Positions 23,101 through 31,864 of a stretch of 64,000 nt of DNA are shown piece after piece. Position 1 is the stretch's first letter. Each line of letters begins with the position of its first letter. The stretch is from SCUB01 sp041918675 (GTDB lineage: Bacteria; Pseudomonadota; Alphaproteobacteria; Rhizobiales; Xanthobacteraceae). The stretch lies in the NCBI GenBank assembly GCA_041918675.1, contig JAYRVF010000009.1, positions 1-64,000 of the forward strand, in the 5' to 3' direction. Below the pieces are notes generated by a model. The model did no database searches and was not told where the DNA came from. It worked only from the letters and a program-made list of their open reading frames with translations. The position numbers and the translations under genes are program-made.

Positions 23101-24034
23101 TGGACCGGCGCATGTGCTCGCGCTCGATTTGCCCAATCTCGACGAGACGGAGCCGACGACGCTGACGCGGCTCGCGGTGTTCGCCGACCCGTGGCCGGGC
23201 GCGGTGACGATCTGGCGATCGAGCGACGGGACCACGTTCGAGCCGTTCGCCTCGGCCACCGCGCCATCGATCATCGGGGCGACGCTCGACGATCTCGCGC
23301 CGGGGCCGAGCGGTCGCTGGAGCCGGTTCCACGAATTCCGCTTGCGGCTGTTCGGCGGAACGCTCGCCGCGATCGGTGATCGCCAGGTGCTCGACGGCGG
23401 CAACGCGGCCGCGTTGCGACGGCCGGACGGGGCGTGGGAGGTCATCCAGTTCGGCGGCGCGGAGCTTGTCGATACCGATACCTATCGCCTAACGCGCCTG
23501 CTGCGCGGCCAGGCGGGAAGCGAATGGGCGATGGGCGAGCCGCTCCCCGCCGGCGCGCCGTTCGTGCTGCTCGACCGTCATGTCGTCGCCATCGCCTCGG
23601 GTTCGGAGGCGATCGACCGCGCCATGGAACTGCGGATCGTCGCCAGCGGACGCAATCATGACGATGCTTCCGCGACGGCGATGTCCGTCACGCCGACGCG
23701 AACGGCCTTGCTGCCGCTGAGCCCGGTTCACGCGCGGGCGCGACGGCGGGCCGACGGCGTGCATCTTTCGTGGATCCGGCGGACGCGCAAATCCGGCGAC
23801 GGCTGGAGCGGGGAGGTGCCGCTCGGCGAGGAACGCGAATCCTACATCGTTGAGATTCTCGGATCGTCGGGCGTGGCGCGCACGATCGAATCCGCGACGA
23901 CATCGGCCGTCTACGCGAGCGCCGACGAAATCGCCGATTTCGGCTCGGCGCAATCCACTCTGGCCGTGCGCGTCATGCAGGTCTCGACCGTGGCCGGACC
24001 CGGCATCGCCACCGAAGCCATTCTTCACCCTTGA
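20180..24034 (+). CDS. GTA host-specificity (tail megatron) protein (orfg15)
   Basis: The 1284-residue protein is close in size to RcGTA orfg15. The N-terminus has the glycine-rich LAGAALGNAFLGPLGAVAGR, GRARLAGQVIWATRLEE and YFANFAVGLCAGEIG. Residues ~250-650 form the TIM-barrel-like region (VVVTWFGSDLRAGHCKI, LIGSELVGLTRVRA, WIFRAKDIWSWWSNPHYER, WLTETGCPAIDKG). The C-terminal part holds ELPREVSLGYSDANADFRRA and DTYRLTRLLRGQAGSEWAM. It sits at the tail tip and should decide recipient range. Confidence 0.95.
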   Translation: MAALVFSLAGAALGNAFLGPLGAVAGRLVGALAGNVIDQALFGNNRPIEGPRLSDLDVMASSEGAPIPRVYGRARLAGQVIWATRLEEVASSRSASGGKGGLIGGRTQITYSYFANFAVGLCAGEIGQVARIWADGKPLDLTGVDYRVYAGGETQMPDGLILAKEGDGGAPAYRGLAYIVFERLPLEKFGNRIPQLSFEIVRPIGRLEKITRAVTLIPGASEFGYEPGTVMRLMGPGLTAVENRHVADADSDVIASLDALQAACPSLERVAVVVTWFGSDLRAGHCKIRPGVDSAVKATHGATWSVADLARASAYVVSTVDDRPAFGGTPSDESVRHLIAELKARGLKVTLYPFVMMDIPADNALPDPRTDAAPQPAYPWRGRATCDPAPGRPGSPDGTAAAATQIASFFHGDGPTDWSYRRMILHYAALADAAGGVDAFLIGSELVGLTRVRAASGVYPAVGELAALAGDVKAILGAETTVTYGADWTEYGAHVVDAGAQEVRFPLDALWSSAGIDAVGIDYYAPLSDWRDNAGHLDAVLAPSIYDASYLAANLRGGEAFDWYYPDAAARAAQARSPITDGLGKPWIFRAKDIWSWWSNPHYERVAGAELPAPTAWVARGKPIWLTETGCPAIDKGTNQPSIFPDAKSAEAGIPYFSNGRRDDFIQRRHLETVLDGFDPDGAEAATMNPVSPVYGGRMVDISAIHLWTWDARPYPVFPAALDSWSDGANWETGHWLTGRLGGAPLGALVEAVLGDCGIAEIDASALGDGPEGYVVDRPMAPRAMIEPLTSTYACDAAAIGSKIVFRPRGSAPVAELGENDLIIPERGASTRLTRTQETELPREVSLGYSDANADFRRAAVKSRRLVGGSARAVHTDLAIVTHEGAALRRAEIMLRDIWAGRETAEFAVGARHMSMVPGDVVGLTVAGRRRLFEIREVVDAEGRQIKARGIDPEALEMPSLPSRPARSSIPPAIGPAHVLALDLPNLDETEPTTLTRLAVFADPWPGAVTIWRSSDGTTFEPFASATAPSIIGATLDDLAPGPSGRWSRFHEFRLRLFGGTLAAIGDRQVLDGGNAAALRRPDGAWEVIQFGGAELVDTDTYRLTRLLRGQAGSEWAMGEPLPAGAPFVLLDRHVVAIASGSEAIDRAMELRIVASGRNHDDASATAMSVTPTRTALLPLSPVHARARRRADGVHLSWIRRTRKSGDGWSGEVPLGEERESYIVEILGSSGVARTIESATTSAVYASADEIADFGSAQSTLAVRVMQVSTVAGPGIATEAILHP

Positions 24035-24049
24035 TCATTCGGGCAAGTC

Positions 24050-25522
24050 ATGAGCGAAACAGTGAATCTGCGGCTGCCTTTCATCGAGGCGAGCCAATCC
24101 CAGAAGCATGTCACCCACAACGACGCGCTGTTGATCATCGACGCCGCCGTTCATCTCGGCGTGCTCGATTCGACGCGCGCGTCGCCGCCGGCGAGCCCCG
24201 CCGAGGGCGATCGCCACATCGTCGCGGTCGGCGCCACCGGCGGCTGGCTCGGCCACGACAAGGCGGTGGCGACCTATTCGGATGGCGGCTGGCTCTTTCT
24301 CGATCCACGCGTCGGTTGGCGCGCGTGGTCGGTCGATGACGACGCTCTGCTCGTCTTCGACGGGGCGGCATGGCGCGACCTCGGCGTTGGCACGGGCACG
24401 GGAAGCCCGCCGACGGAGCTCCAGGATCTGACGCGACTGGGCGTCGCCACCACCGCCGACGCGACCAATCCGGTCAGCGCCAGACTCAACAACACGCTGT
24501 GGACCGCGCGCACCGTCGCCGACGGCGGCACGGGCGACCTGCGCTACAAGCTCAGCAAGGAAAGCGCGGCGAAGACCGTTTCGTTCCTGTTTCAGGACAA
24601 TTTTTCCGGGCGCGCGGAAATCGGCCTTTGCGGCGACGACAATTTCCATTTCAAGGTCAGCTCCGACGGAACCGCCTGGTACGACGGCATCAGGATCGAC
24701 CGGACGAACGGAAAGGTCACGTTCCCGATCTCCGGCGGTCCGCGCGAGGTCCTCTCGGCCAATCGCGCCTATTACGTCCGCACGGACGGGTCCGATAGCA
24801 ATGACGGGCTGACCAATTCCGCCGGCGGGGCGTTCCTGACGCTGCAGAAGGCGCTGGATGTCGTCGCCACCATCGACTTCAACGGCTACACGACCACCAT
24901 TCAGCTTGGCGACGGCACCTATAGCGGAACGACCGTGAACATTCCGGTGACCGTCGGGCAGGCGACGGCCGCCAAGCTTGTCATTCAGGGCAACGCCGCG
25001 ACGCCGGCGAATGTCGTGCTGGCGAACGCCACCGCATGGTCCGGCGCGATCAACGGCGCGACCGGTACGCGCGTGCTGGTCAGGGATCTCAAGATCACCG
25101 GCAGCACGAATACCTACGGCCTCTCGGTGAAGGGCGCCGGCTACATCGAATACAGCAATATCGATTTTGGGTCCGGCGGCCTCGCGCATCTGAATGCCGA
25201 GGGTGCTGGCGCAAGGGTGCGGCAGGTCGGTGCCTGTGCGATTTCGGGGGGCGTCGGCATTCACGCCTACGCTCAGCTTGGCGGCAATATTTCCATGCAG
25301 GGCGGCGCCATCACGCTCAGCGGCACGCCGGCATTTTCGACCGCCTTCGCGCAGGCGGCCAATCTTGGAATTATCGTGTCTCAAGCCACGTTCTCCGGTT
25401 CGGCGACCGGCAAGCGCTATAACTCGACCTCGAACGCGCTGATCGAAACCTACGGGGCGGGCATCAATTATTTTCCCGGCAATAGCGCGGGCACGACCGC
25501 GACCGGAGGGCTCTATCAATGA
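24050..25522 (+). CDS. DUF2793 tail fibre with beta-helix C-terminus
   Basis: Residues 1-120 of this 490-residue protein match DUF2793: LRLPFIEASQSQKHVTHNDAL, DAAVHLGVLD, SPAEGDRHIVAVGATGGWLGHD. The middle has a trimeric-fibre style stretch, and residues 240-490 are repetitive beta-strand and Gly/Thr/Asn-rich (YYVRTDGSDSNDGL...GGAFLTLQKALD) as in pectate-lyase-like right-handed helices. It probably binds a surface polysaccharide. It overlaps the next gene by four bases. Confidence 0.85.
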   Translation: MSETVNLRLPFIEASQSQKHVTHNDALLIIDAAVHLGVLDSTRASPPASPAEGDRHIVAVGATGGWLGHDKAVATYSDGGWLFLDPRVGWRAWSVDDDALLVFDGAAWRDLGVGTGTGSPPTELQDLTRLGVATTADATNPVSARLNNTLWTARTVADGGTGDLRYKLSKESAAKTVSFLFQDNFSGRAEIGLCGDDNFHFKVSSDGTAWYDGIRIDRTNGKVTFPISGGPREVLSANRAYYVRTDGSDSNDGLTNSAGGAFLTLQKALDVVATIDFNGYTTTIQLGDGTYSGTTVNIPVTVGQATAAKLVIQGNAATPANVVLANATAWSGAINGATGTRVLVRDLKITGSTNTYGLSVKGAGYIEYSNIDFGSGGLAHLNAEGAGARVRQVGACAISGGVGIHAYAQLGGNISMQGGAITLSGTPAFSTAFAQAANLGIIVSQATFSGSATGKRYNSTSNALIETYGAGINYFPGNSAGTTATGGLYQ

Positions 25523-25917
25523 ACTACGATCCTCGCGACTGGTATTGGATCGTGGGCGGCGACGAGACGCGTGTCCACGCCTCCGCGCGCGCCGCGTTCG
25601 TTCCGGCCGACGACGCGGCCTATGCGGCGTGGCGCGCGAGCGGCAACGCACCGACATCCATCGGCTCGTTCGATGAGCTTAAGGACGTGCTGCGCGCCGC
25701 CGGCGTGCCGCCGTTCCACAAGGTCTCGACCTACCGCGTTTTGCGCCGGCTGGAAGACGCCGGCCGGATCGACGCGGCCGAGGCGGCGCTCAACGCCAAT
25801 CGCGTGCTGTGGCGGCGGTTCTATACGGTCGGCGCGATCAACGCCGACGACGCGGACTCGCGCGCCTTCCTCGCCACGATCGGCGCCGACGCGGACGCGA
25901 TCCTCGCGCCCGAATAA
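25519..25917 (+). CDS. Putative tail fibre accessory protein
   Basis: This 132-residue protein begins NYDPRDWYWIVGGDETRVHAS and has FVPADDAAYAAWRASGNAPT, a pattern seen in small proteins encoded after phage tail fibres and thought to be fibre-associated or assembly factors. Start overlaps the fibre stop (ATGA). Function is inferred from place and pattern. Confidence 0.6.
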   Translation: MNYDPRDWYWIVGGDETRVHASARAAFVPADDAAYAAWRASGNAPTSIGSFDELKDVLRAAGVPPFHKVSTYRVLRRLEDAGRIDAAEAALNANRVLWRRFYTVGAINADDADSRAFLATIGADADAILAPE

Positions 25918-25947
25918 TCCCACAACATTTCGATCAAGGAGCGATCC

Positions 25948-26742
25948 ATGGCCGCGCGCAATTTCGCGGGCGCGCTTTCGCGCGTGCTTGCCCATGAGGG
26001 TGGCTACACCAACCATCCCTCCGATCCCGGTGGCCCGACCAATTGGGGCATCACCATTCATGATGCGCGCCGCTTCTGGAAACGGGACGCGACCGCCGCC
26101 GACGTCAAGGCGATGCCGCGCGAGGTCGCCTGTCGCATCTACAAGAGCAAGTATTGGGATGCGCTGCGCTGCGACGATCTGCCGTCCGGCGTCGACTATT
26201 GCGTGTTCGACTACGGCGTGAATTCCGGCATCGGCCGGTCAGGCAAAGTTCTGCGCCGCGCGCTCGCGATGTCGGACAAGACGAGCGGCGTCACCGACGA
26301 TGTCGTCGCCGCGGCCAACCGCGCCGATTCCAGGAAACTGATCGCGGCCGTCTGCGGCGAGCGGCTGGCGTTCTTGATGAGTCTGAAGACCTGGCGCGTC
26401 TTCGGGGTCGGCTGGGGCCGCCGCGTCGTGGGCGTCAGGGCGGCGGCGTTGGCGATGGCGTCATCGGATCGCGCCATCGTGGTTCCCCTCGGCCACGACG
26501 AGGCGGAACGCGGCAAGGCCGTGGTTCCGGTCAGTACCGCCTCGCGCGACGCGGGCGTCGGCGGCGCCGTCGCGGCCGGCTCGGCGGTGCTCGCCTGGGC
26601 GCCCGATGTCGCGACCGCGGCGGCGATTGTCGTGCTGACCGCGCTCGGTGTCGTCGGGGTCGTCGTCGCCTGGCGCTGGTGGCGGCGTCGCCGCGAGGAA
26701 GCGCCCGTGACACCGATCCTCGGCAAGGGAGATTTCGCATGA
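25948..26742 (+). CDS. GH108-type endolysin with C-terminal membrane segment
   Basis: The 264-residue protein opens with the GH108 muramidase signature: LAHEGGYTNHPSDPGGPTNWGIT, where the Glu in HEGGY is catalytic. A peptidoglycan-binding part follows (CVFDYGVNSGIGRSGKVLRRAL, LMSLKTWRVFGVGWGRR). Residues about 205-240 make one or two membrane segments ending in a basic WRWWRRRREE tail, so it may be anchored. AAGGAG precedes ATG 25948. It overlaps the holin gene (ATGA). In RcGTA lysis genes are unlinked; here they adjoin the cluster. Confidence 0.88.
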   Translation: MAARNFAGALSRVLAHEGGYTNHPSDPGGPTNWGITIHDARRFWKRDATAADVKAMPREVACRIYKSKYWDALRCDDLPSGVDYCVFDYGVNSGIGRSGKVLRRALAMSDKTSGVTDDVVAAANRADSRKLIAAVCGERLAFLMSLKTWRVFGVGWGRRVVGVRAAALAMASSDRAIVVPLGHDEAERGKAVVPVSTASRDAGVGGAVAAGSAVLAWAPDVATAAAIVVLTALGVVGVVVAWRWWRRRREEAPVTPILGKGDFA

Positions 26743-27314
26743 ACTGGTCCGATATCGGCCGTCAACTGATCACGCTCGGCGCGCCGCTCCTGGGAACGGC
26801 GCTCGCCGGTCCGCTCGGCAACGCGGCCGGGCAGGTGCTGGCCGAGGCGCTCGGCGCGCCATCGGCCGAGCCCGGGGAGGTGGGGGCCTCGCTGCCGAAC
26901 GCGCCTTCGGCGGCGATCCTGGATGCGGAAAATCGATGGATCGAGATCGTTCGCGCGGAAGCCGAGGCCCAGCGCTCCGCGATCGGCGAGACGCAGCGGA
27001 CCATCCGCGCCGAAATCGGCGCCGACGACGTCGTGCAGCGCTGGTGGCGGCCCATCTACGCCTTCGAGCTGACGCTCGAATGCGCGGCGCTGTGGACCGT
27101 TCTCGTCCACGACTTCTGGCGGGGCGAACTGCGGACGGTCAACGCCTTGATCGGCGCGACCGCGCTGCTCATCGCCTATTGGGGTTTCCGCTTCGGCGTC
27201 CTCGGCGTCTATGTCAGCGGCCGGACCCGCGAGAAGCAAAGCGCCCTGACCGGGGAGGTCGCGCCGGGCGCGTTCGAGCAGATCATCCGTGCGCTCGCCA
27301 AGAAAAAGCCCTGA
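26739..27314 (+). CDS. Holin family protein (3TM)
   Basis: The 191-residue protein has a hydrophobic start (ITLGAPLLGTALAGPLG), a helical middle (AENRWIEIVRAEAEAQRSAIGE, VVQRWWRPIYAFELTLECAAL), two C-terminal membrane segments (ALWTVLVHDFW, LIGATALLIAYWGFRFGVLGVYV) and a basic end. This is the 3TM phage holin family pattern, which opens the membrane for endolysin. I start at ATG 26739, coupled to the endolysin stop. It is the last GTA gene. Confidence 0.85.
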   Translation: MNWSDIGRQLITLGAPLLGTALAGPLGNAAGQVLAEALGAPSAEPGEVGASLPNAPSAAILDAENRWIEIVRAEAEAQRSAIGETQRTIRAEIGADDVVQRWWRPIYAFELTLECAALWTVLVHDFWRGELRTVNALIGATALLIAYWGFRFGVLGVYVSGRTREKQSALTGEVAPGAFEQIIRALAKKKP

Positions 27315-27430
27315 TGGACAAACATGCCTCACGCGGCGCCATCGATCCTGATAGGATCGCCAGCCAATATGATTCATGAATCGGGGGCGCGCGGCCGCGA
27401 GCGGCGGCTCTCCCGCGAGCGGAGGGAAGG

Positions 27431-28102
27431 GTGCGGCTGCTCGTTGTCGAGGACGATCCCGATCTCAATCGCCAGCTGACGACGGCTCTCACCGATTCCG
27501 GCTACGTCGTCGACCGCGCCTTTGACGGCGAGGAAGGCCATTATCTCGGCGAGAACGAGCCCTATGACGCGGTCATCCTCGATGTCGGCCTGCCGAAAAT
27601 GGACGGCATCTCCGTGCTGGAGGCGTGGCGGCGCGCCGGCCGCACCATGCCCGTCTTGATCCTGACGGCGCGCGATCGCTGGAGCGACAAGGTCCAGGGG
27701 TTCGACGCCGGCGCCGACGACTACGTCGCCAAGCCATTCCATCTCGAGGAAGTTCTCGCCCGCATCCGCGCCCTGTTGCGCCGCGCCACCGGGCACGCCC
27801 AGAGCGAATTGACCTGCGGGCCGGTCCGTCTCGATACGCGCGCCGGCCGCGTCAGCGTCAACGGCAATCCGGTCAAGCTCACCTCCCATGAATACCGGCT
27901 GCTCGCCTACCTCATGCACCACGAAGGGCGCGTGGTGTCCCGCACCGAACTTGTCGAACATCTCTACGATCAGGACTTCGATCGCGATTCGAACACGATC
28001 GAGGTCTTTGTCGGCCGCGTGCGCAAGAAGCTGGGGGTCGACATCATCCAGACGGTGCGCGGGCTCGGCTACATGCTGATGCCGCCGACCGATGCGCGCT
28101 AG
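27431..28102 (+). CDS. feuP: OmpR-family response regulator, FeuP-like
   Basis: The 223-residue regulator starts at GTG 27431 after GGAGGGAAGG. The receiver domain has acidic DD at 8-9, phospho-acceptor Asp51 (VILDVGLP) and Lys in VAKPFH. The C-terminal winged helix has LTSHEYRLLAYLMHHEGRVV and NTIEVFVGRVRKKLG. HLYDQDFDRDSNT matches the FeuP/PhoP-like regulators of rhizobia, linked there to envelope and osmotic adaptation. The stop overlaps the start of the kinase gene. The symbol is by pattern only. Confidence 0.8.
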   Translation: MRLLVVEDDPDLNRQLTTALTDSGYVVDRAFDGEEGHYLGENEPYDAVILDVGLPKMDGISVLEAWRRAGRTMPVLILTARDRWSDKVQGFDAGADDYVAKPFHLEEVLARIRALLRRATGHAQSELTCGPVRLDTRAGRVSVNGNPVKLTSHEYRLLAYLMHHEGRVVSRTELVEHLYDQDFDRDSNTIEVFVGRVRKKLGVDIIQTVRGLGYMLMPPTDAR

Positions 28103-29477
28103 GTCGCTCGCCACACGCCTTTTCCTGTCGGCGGCCGCGTGGTCGGTCGTCATTCTCATCGTCACCGGCGTGGCGCTCTCCTCCTTCTATCGCCAGGGCG
28201 TCGAACGCACGTTCGACCGTCGCCTCAATCTGCACCTGCGCACGCTGATCGCCGGCGTCGCGTCGCTGGACGCGGCGGGCGACAAGGGCCTCGCCGCGCT
28301 CGGCGAGCCGCTGTTCGAGCTGCCGCTGTCGGGATGGTACTGGCAGGTGCTGCGTCTCAACGACGCCGACGACACGACCAGCGAGGCGCGCGCGTCTCGG
28401 TCGCTGTGGGATCGCAAGCTGCCACGCATGGACGAACTCGGTTTCCGCCTCAACGCCGCCGGCTTGCGCGTCGGCTACGTCACCGGGCCGGAAGATCAGA
28501 ATCTGAGAATGATCGAGCGGCTCGTCGACCTCGGTCACGACGGCAGGTATCTCGTTTCGGTCGCGGGCGAGGCGACCGAGGTCGCCGAGGAAACGCGCGC
28601 GTTCAACTTCTATCTCGGCGGCACGTTCCTCGTTCTGATGGCGGGGCTGTTGCTGACGACGATCTTCCAGGTGCGCTTCGGCCTGGCGCCGCTGAAGCGG
28701 ATTTCCGAGAGCCTCGCCGCGATCCGTTCGGGCACGGCCGAGCGGCTGCATGGCGATTTCCCGCTTGAGATCGCGCCGCTCGCGCGCGAGACCAACGCGC
28801 TGATCGACGCCAATCGCGAGATCGTGGAGCGGGCGCGAACGCATGTGGGAAATCTCGCGCACGCCCTGAAGACGCCGCTTTCGGTCATCATCAATGAGGC
28901 GAGCGCGCTCGGCGGCGAGGCGGTCGGCGCGAAAATTCTCGAACAGACGAGCATCATGCAGGACCAGGTCGGCCGGCACCTGGAACGCGCCCGCATCGCC
29001 GCGCGCCTGACGGTGGTCGGCTCGGTCACGGATATCGCGCCGGTCATTCACGCCGTCGGCCGCACCATGGAGAAGCTGCATCGCGATCGGCGTCTCGCGA
29101 TCGCGATCAATGTTCCCGCCGACGCCAGATTCCGCGGCGAACGGCAGGATCTGGAGGAAATGATCGGCAACCTGCTCGACAACGCCTGCAAGTGGGCGCG
29201 GTCGATGGTGTCGGTCGAGGTCGCGGTGGAGGCTTCGAGCGACGCCACGCGGCCGCCGTGCGTGCGCGTGATCGTCGACGACGACGGGCCGGGACTGTCG
29301 CCGCGCGAACGCGACATGGTGGCGCGGCGCGGGCGACGGCTCGACGAAAGCAAGCCCGGTTCCGGGCTCGGCCTGTCGATCGTGGTCGATCTCGCGACGC
29401 TTTACCAAGGCGAACTCGCCCTGAGCAGCGCGCCGAGCGGCGGACTGCGGGCGCAGCTCACTCTGCCGGCGGCGTGA
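28092..29477 (+). CDS. feuQ: Sensor histidine kinase, FeuQ-like
   Basis: This 461-residue inner-membrane kinase has TM segments at about residues 12-32 and 175-195 with a periplasmic sensor domain between. A HAMP-like linker follows, then the phospho-His box VGNLAHALKTPLSVIINE, the N box NLLDNACKWA and G boxes DDDGPGLSPRE and GSGLGLSIV. It overlaps the regulator gene by 11 bases and is its partner. FeuQ-type assignment follows from the regulator. Confidence 0.8.
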   Translation: MRARSLATRLFLSAAAWSVVILIVTGVALSSFYRQGVERTFDRRLNLHLRTLIAGVASLDAAGDKGLAALGEPLFELPLSGWYWQVLRLNDADDTTSEARASRSLWDRKLPRMDELGFRLNAAGLRVGYVTGPEDQNLRMIERLVDLGHDGRYLVSVAGEATEVAEETRAFNFYLGGTFLVLMAGLLLTTIFQVRFGLAPLKRISESLAAIRSGTAERLHGDFPLEIAPLARETNALIDANREIVERARTHVGNLAHALKTPLSVIINEASALGGEAVGAKILEQTSIMQDQVGRHLERARIAARLTVVGSVTDIAPVIHAVGRTMEKLHRDRRLAIAINVPADARFRGERQDLEEMIGNLLDNACKWARSMVSVEVAVEASSDATRPPCVRVIVDDDGPGLSPRERDMVARRGRRLDESKPGSGLGLSIVVDLATLYQGELALSSAPSGGLRAQLTLPAA

Positions 29478-29658
29478 GCGGTCGGGCGACGCGGGCCGGG
29501 CGCCTTACTGCCGCCGCCGCGAGGAGGCGTCGGCGATCCCCGTGCGGCGGAACGATACCGATCCGGTAGGTTGGACAGAGTTTCGCCCAAATCACTCCCT
29601 CAATGGGGGCGCGCGCTTCATCTCGGCGCGACGCAAACCGAAGCCCTCGGGGACCCCC

Positions 29659-30144
29659 ATGCTCGCTGTCCGCTCTTTCACCGTCCTGGCCGTGGCGCTG
29701 GCGCTCGGCGCATGCTCCGGCAACCGTTTCGCCGATTCCGGTCCCAACGAGGGAGCGGGCACGGTGATCGGCGCGCTCGGCGGCGCGCTGATCGGTTCCC
29801 AGATCGGCGGCGGCCCGGGCGAACGGCTCGCGGCGGCGGCGGCGGGGGCGGCGATCGGCGGTCTGATCGGCAACCGCATCGGCGCCTCGCTCGACGATCA
29901 GGATCGCGAACGCGCCTATGCGGCCCAGATCGATGCGCTGGAGCGGGCGCCTTCGGGCGCGCCGGTCGGCTGGAAGAACCCGGATTCCGGACGCTACGGA
30001 ACGATCGTGCCGGGGCCGGCCTATGATTCACGCGGCGCCAAGTGCCGCTCCTATACCCACACGGTCTACATCGACAACCGGCCGCAGGTCGCGCGCGGAA
30101 CGGCCTGCCGGAACCCGGACGGCACCTGGACCCCGATCGGGTAA
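29659..30144 (+). CDS. Glycine-zipper lipoprotein (17 kDa antigen-like)
   Basis: The 161-residue protein has a lipoprotein signal (TVLAVALALGACSG) with the lipid Cys at about 20. The Gly-zipper runs through GTVIGALGGALIGSQIGGG and AAIGGLIGNRIGASLDDQD, as in Rickettsia 17 kDa antigen-like outer membrane lipoproteins. The C-terminus has CRSYTHTVYIDNRPQVARGTAC, with two cysteines. ATG 29659 is chosen because it starts the signal peptide. Likely role: envelope integrity. Confidence 0.85.
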   Translation: MLAVRSFTVLAVALALGACSGNRFADSGPNEGAGTVIGALGGALIGSQIGGGPGERLAAAAAGAAIGGLIGNRIGASLDDQDRERAYAAQIDALERAPSGAPVGWKNPDSGRYGTIVPGPAYDSRGAKCRSYTHTVYIDNRPQVARGTACRNPDGTWTPIG

Positions 30145-30318
30145 GCCCGACCTGGGAGAATTCAACCAGGGCGGGTGAGTTTCGTATCTCCCTTCGCGGT
30201 CCGCGAAAGGCCCCGCGCTCGGCCGCGCCCGGCGATCAATACTCATTCTGAACGGGTTATTAACCCTACTCGGATACACCGGCGAGGATGACATCCTTGT
30301 CTGAGGCGGGCCCACGAA

Positions 30319-31731
30319 ATGTCGGGTGAGGCGGGCGCAACCGAGCGGCTCAGAGACTACCTCGGCCAGCTTGCGCCCGAGGCGCAAGCGCTCCTGATGA
30401 GAGAATTCGAGCGGGCGGTCGCGCGCGGCGAGGAAGTTGGCGTGGCCAATTACGTCCTTTCCGTCCTGCGCAAGATCGTGCGGACGGATACGGTCGCCGA
30501 TGAACCACGCGGCGATATCGCGGCGAGGCTGTTCTTCCAGGCGGCCGATCCCTTCATCGTCGAAGCCGAGACGGGCGCGGCGCGCATCGGCCAGATCCGG
30601 CGCGCCAGTCTGGTGCCGTTCTGGGCCTGGCTGAAGAATTGCGTGCTGCCCAACGAGATGGCCGAGTTCGAAACCGAGATCGTCGCCGCGTGGCGGTCGA
30701 ACGACGAAGCTCGGATCGACACCCTCGTGCGCCAGCATCAGATCAGGGTCGTCGACGCCGTCGGCGACATCCTGGCCGCGCGCAACACCAACAACGAAAT
30801 GCAGCGTCTGATCGGGCGGATCGGCTCCCCCGACGCGCTCGACGATCTCCCCACCATTTTCGCCGCGCTCAAGAACCGCGAGGTGCTCGAGGGCTTGAGC
30901 GTGCGGCTGCCGCGCGGTCCCATCCAGCTCAATTCCGGGCAGGTTCACGCCGTCCGCGCCCAGCTCGATCTTCCCTCGCTGATGTCGCCCGCCGCATTGC
31001 CGATCGCGCTCGCGCTGGTCATGCGCCGACTGGCTTCGCCGTGGCAGTTGCTGCGCCTGGCGACGGCCGCGGCCGAAACCGACGACGAGGTGCGCGTCGC
31101 CGCGACGCCGTTCGCCGTCGCGGTGCAGCTCGTGCTCAACGAGGTGTTCCGCGTGATGCACGAGCTGCGCAACGACCTGCGGCACGAGCGCTACGCCAAC
31201 GTCTCCAAGCACCTCAAGACGGTGCATGATTCGGTGCGCGGCATGCGCACCGAGCTTGATCTTCGCAACGACTCGGCCTGGGGCCGGCAGATGGCGACGA
31301 TCCGCACCGACATCTCCAACATGATCCGCTCCGAGATCGACTCCGTTCCCGGGCGCGTGCGCCGCATGTTGCGCCAACGCGGCGACAAGGACATCACCGT
31401 CGGAGCCAAGCTCGACCGGATCGACGTCGAGCACACCGCGGCCCTGATCGAGCTGGTCGCGACCTGCCGGAATTTCGCCAGCGAACTCGCGATCAACGAA
31501 GTCACCCAGCGCACCTATACCGAGGTCGAGCAATATCTGGAGCGCTCGACGCAGGTTCTGCTCGACGGTCTGCGCGCGAGCGATCCCAAATATCGGGAGT
31601 TCCGCCGCTCGCAGGTCGACGCGGCGATCCGCTTCTGCGGCGTGATCTTCGGCGATGAATACGCCGAATTGCTGTCCAAGGCCGCCGATGTCGCGGTTCT
31701 CGGCGAGCGCAAGGCCGCGCGCCCCGCCTGA
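30319..31731 (+). CDS. Conserved hypothetical protein
   Basis: The 470-residue, largely alpha-helical, soluble protein has no signal peptide. It begins SGEAGATERLRDYLGQLAPEAQALLMREFERAV and contains several amphipathic helices (VMHELRNDLRHERYANVSKHLKTVHDSV, FASELAINEVTQRTYTEVEQYLE). I recognise no catalytic motif. Similar proteins are likely conserved in the Hyphomicrobiales near the cytochrome c genes. Function unknown. Confidence 0.7.
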   Translation: MSGEAGATERLRDYLGQLAPEAQALLMREFERAVARGEEVGVANYVLSVLRKIVRTDTVADEPRGDIAARLFFQAADPFIVEAETGAARIGQIRRASLVPFWAWLKNCVLPNEMAEFETEIVAAWRSNDEARIDTLVRQHQIRVVDAVGDILAARNTNNEMQRLIGRIGSPDALDDLPTIFAALKNREVLEGLSVRLPRGPIQLNSGQVHAVRAQLDLPSLMSPAALPIALALVMRRLASPWQLLRLATAAAETDDEVRVAATPFAVAVQLVLNEVFRVMHELRNDLRHERYANVSKHLKTVHDSVRGMRTELDLRNDSAWGRQMATIRTDISNMIRSEIDSVPGRVRRMLRQRGDKDITVGAKLDRIDVEHTAALIELVATCRNFASELAINEVTQRTYTEVEQYLERSTQVLLDGLRASDPKYREFRRSQVDAAIRFCGVIFGDEYAELLSKAADVAVLGERKAARPA

Positions 31732-31864
31732 CGGCGCGTCGCCGCGCGCGGCGACCTTTCCCTCGAAAGCCAGCCCTAAAACGGATTGCACGGTGGTGGC
31801 AACCATGGTGTAACCCTCCGCGTTCGGAACCCCGCCAAGGGGTGGACCGGGTCGAGGCCGGCTG

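Noticed and set aside
24035..25657. 540-residue minus-strand open frame opposite the tail fibre gene
   Set aside because: It is an antisense shadow of the DUF2793 gene; its composition is that of reverse-complemented GC-rich coding DNA.
1..27430. Complete temperate prophage
   Set aside because: There is no integrase, excisionase, repressor, replication gene or visible att repeat, and the gene order is that of a GTA. Genes left of the window could change this.
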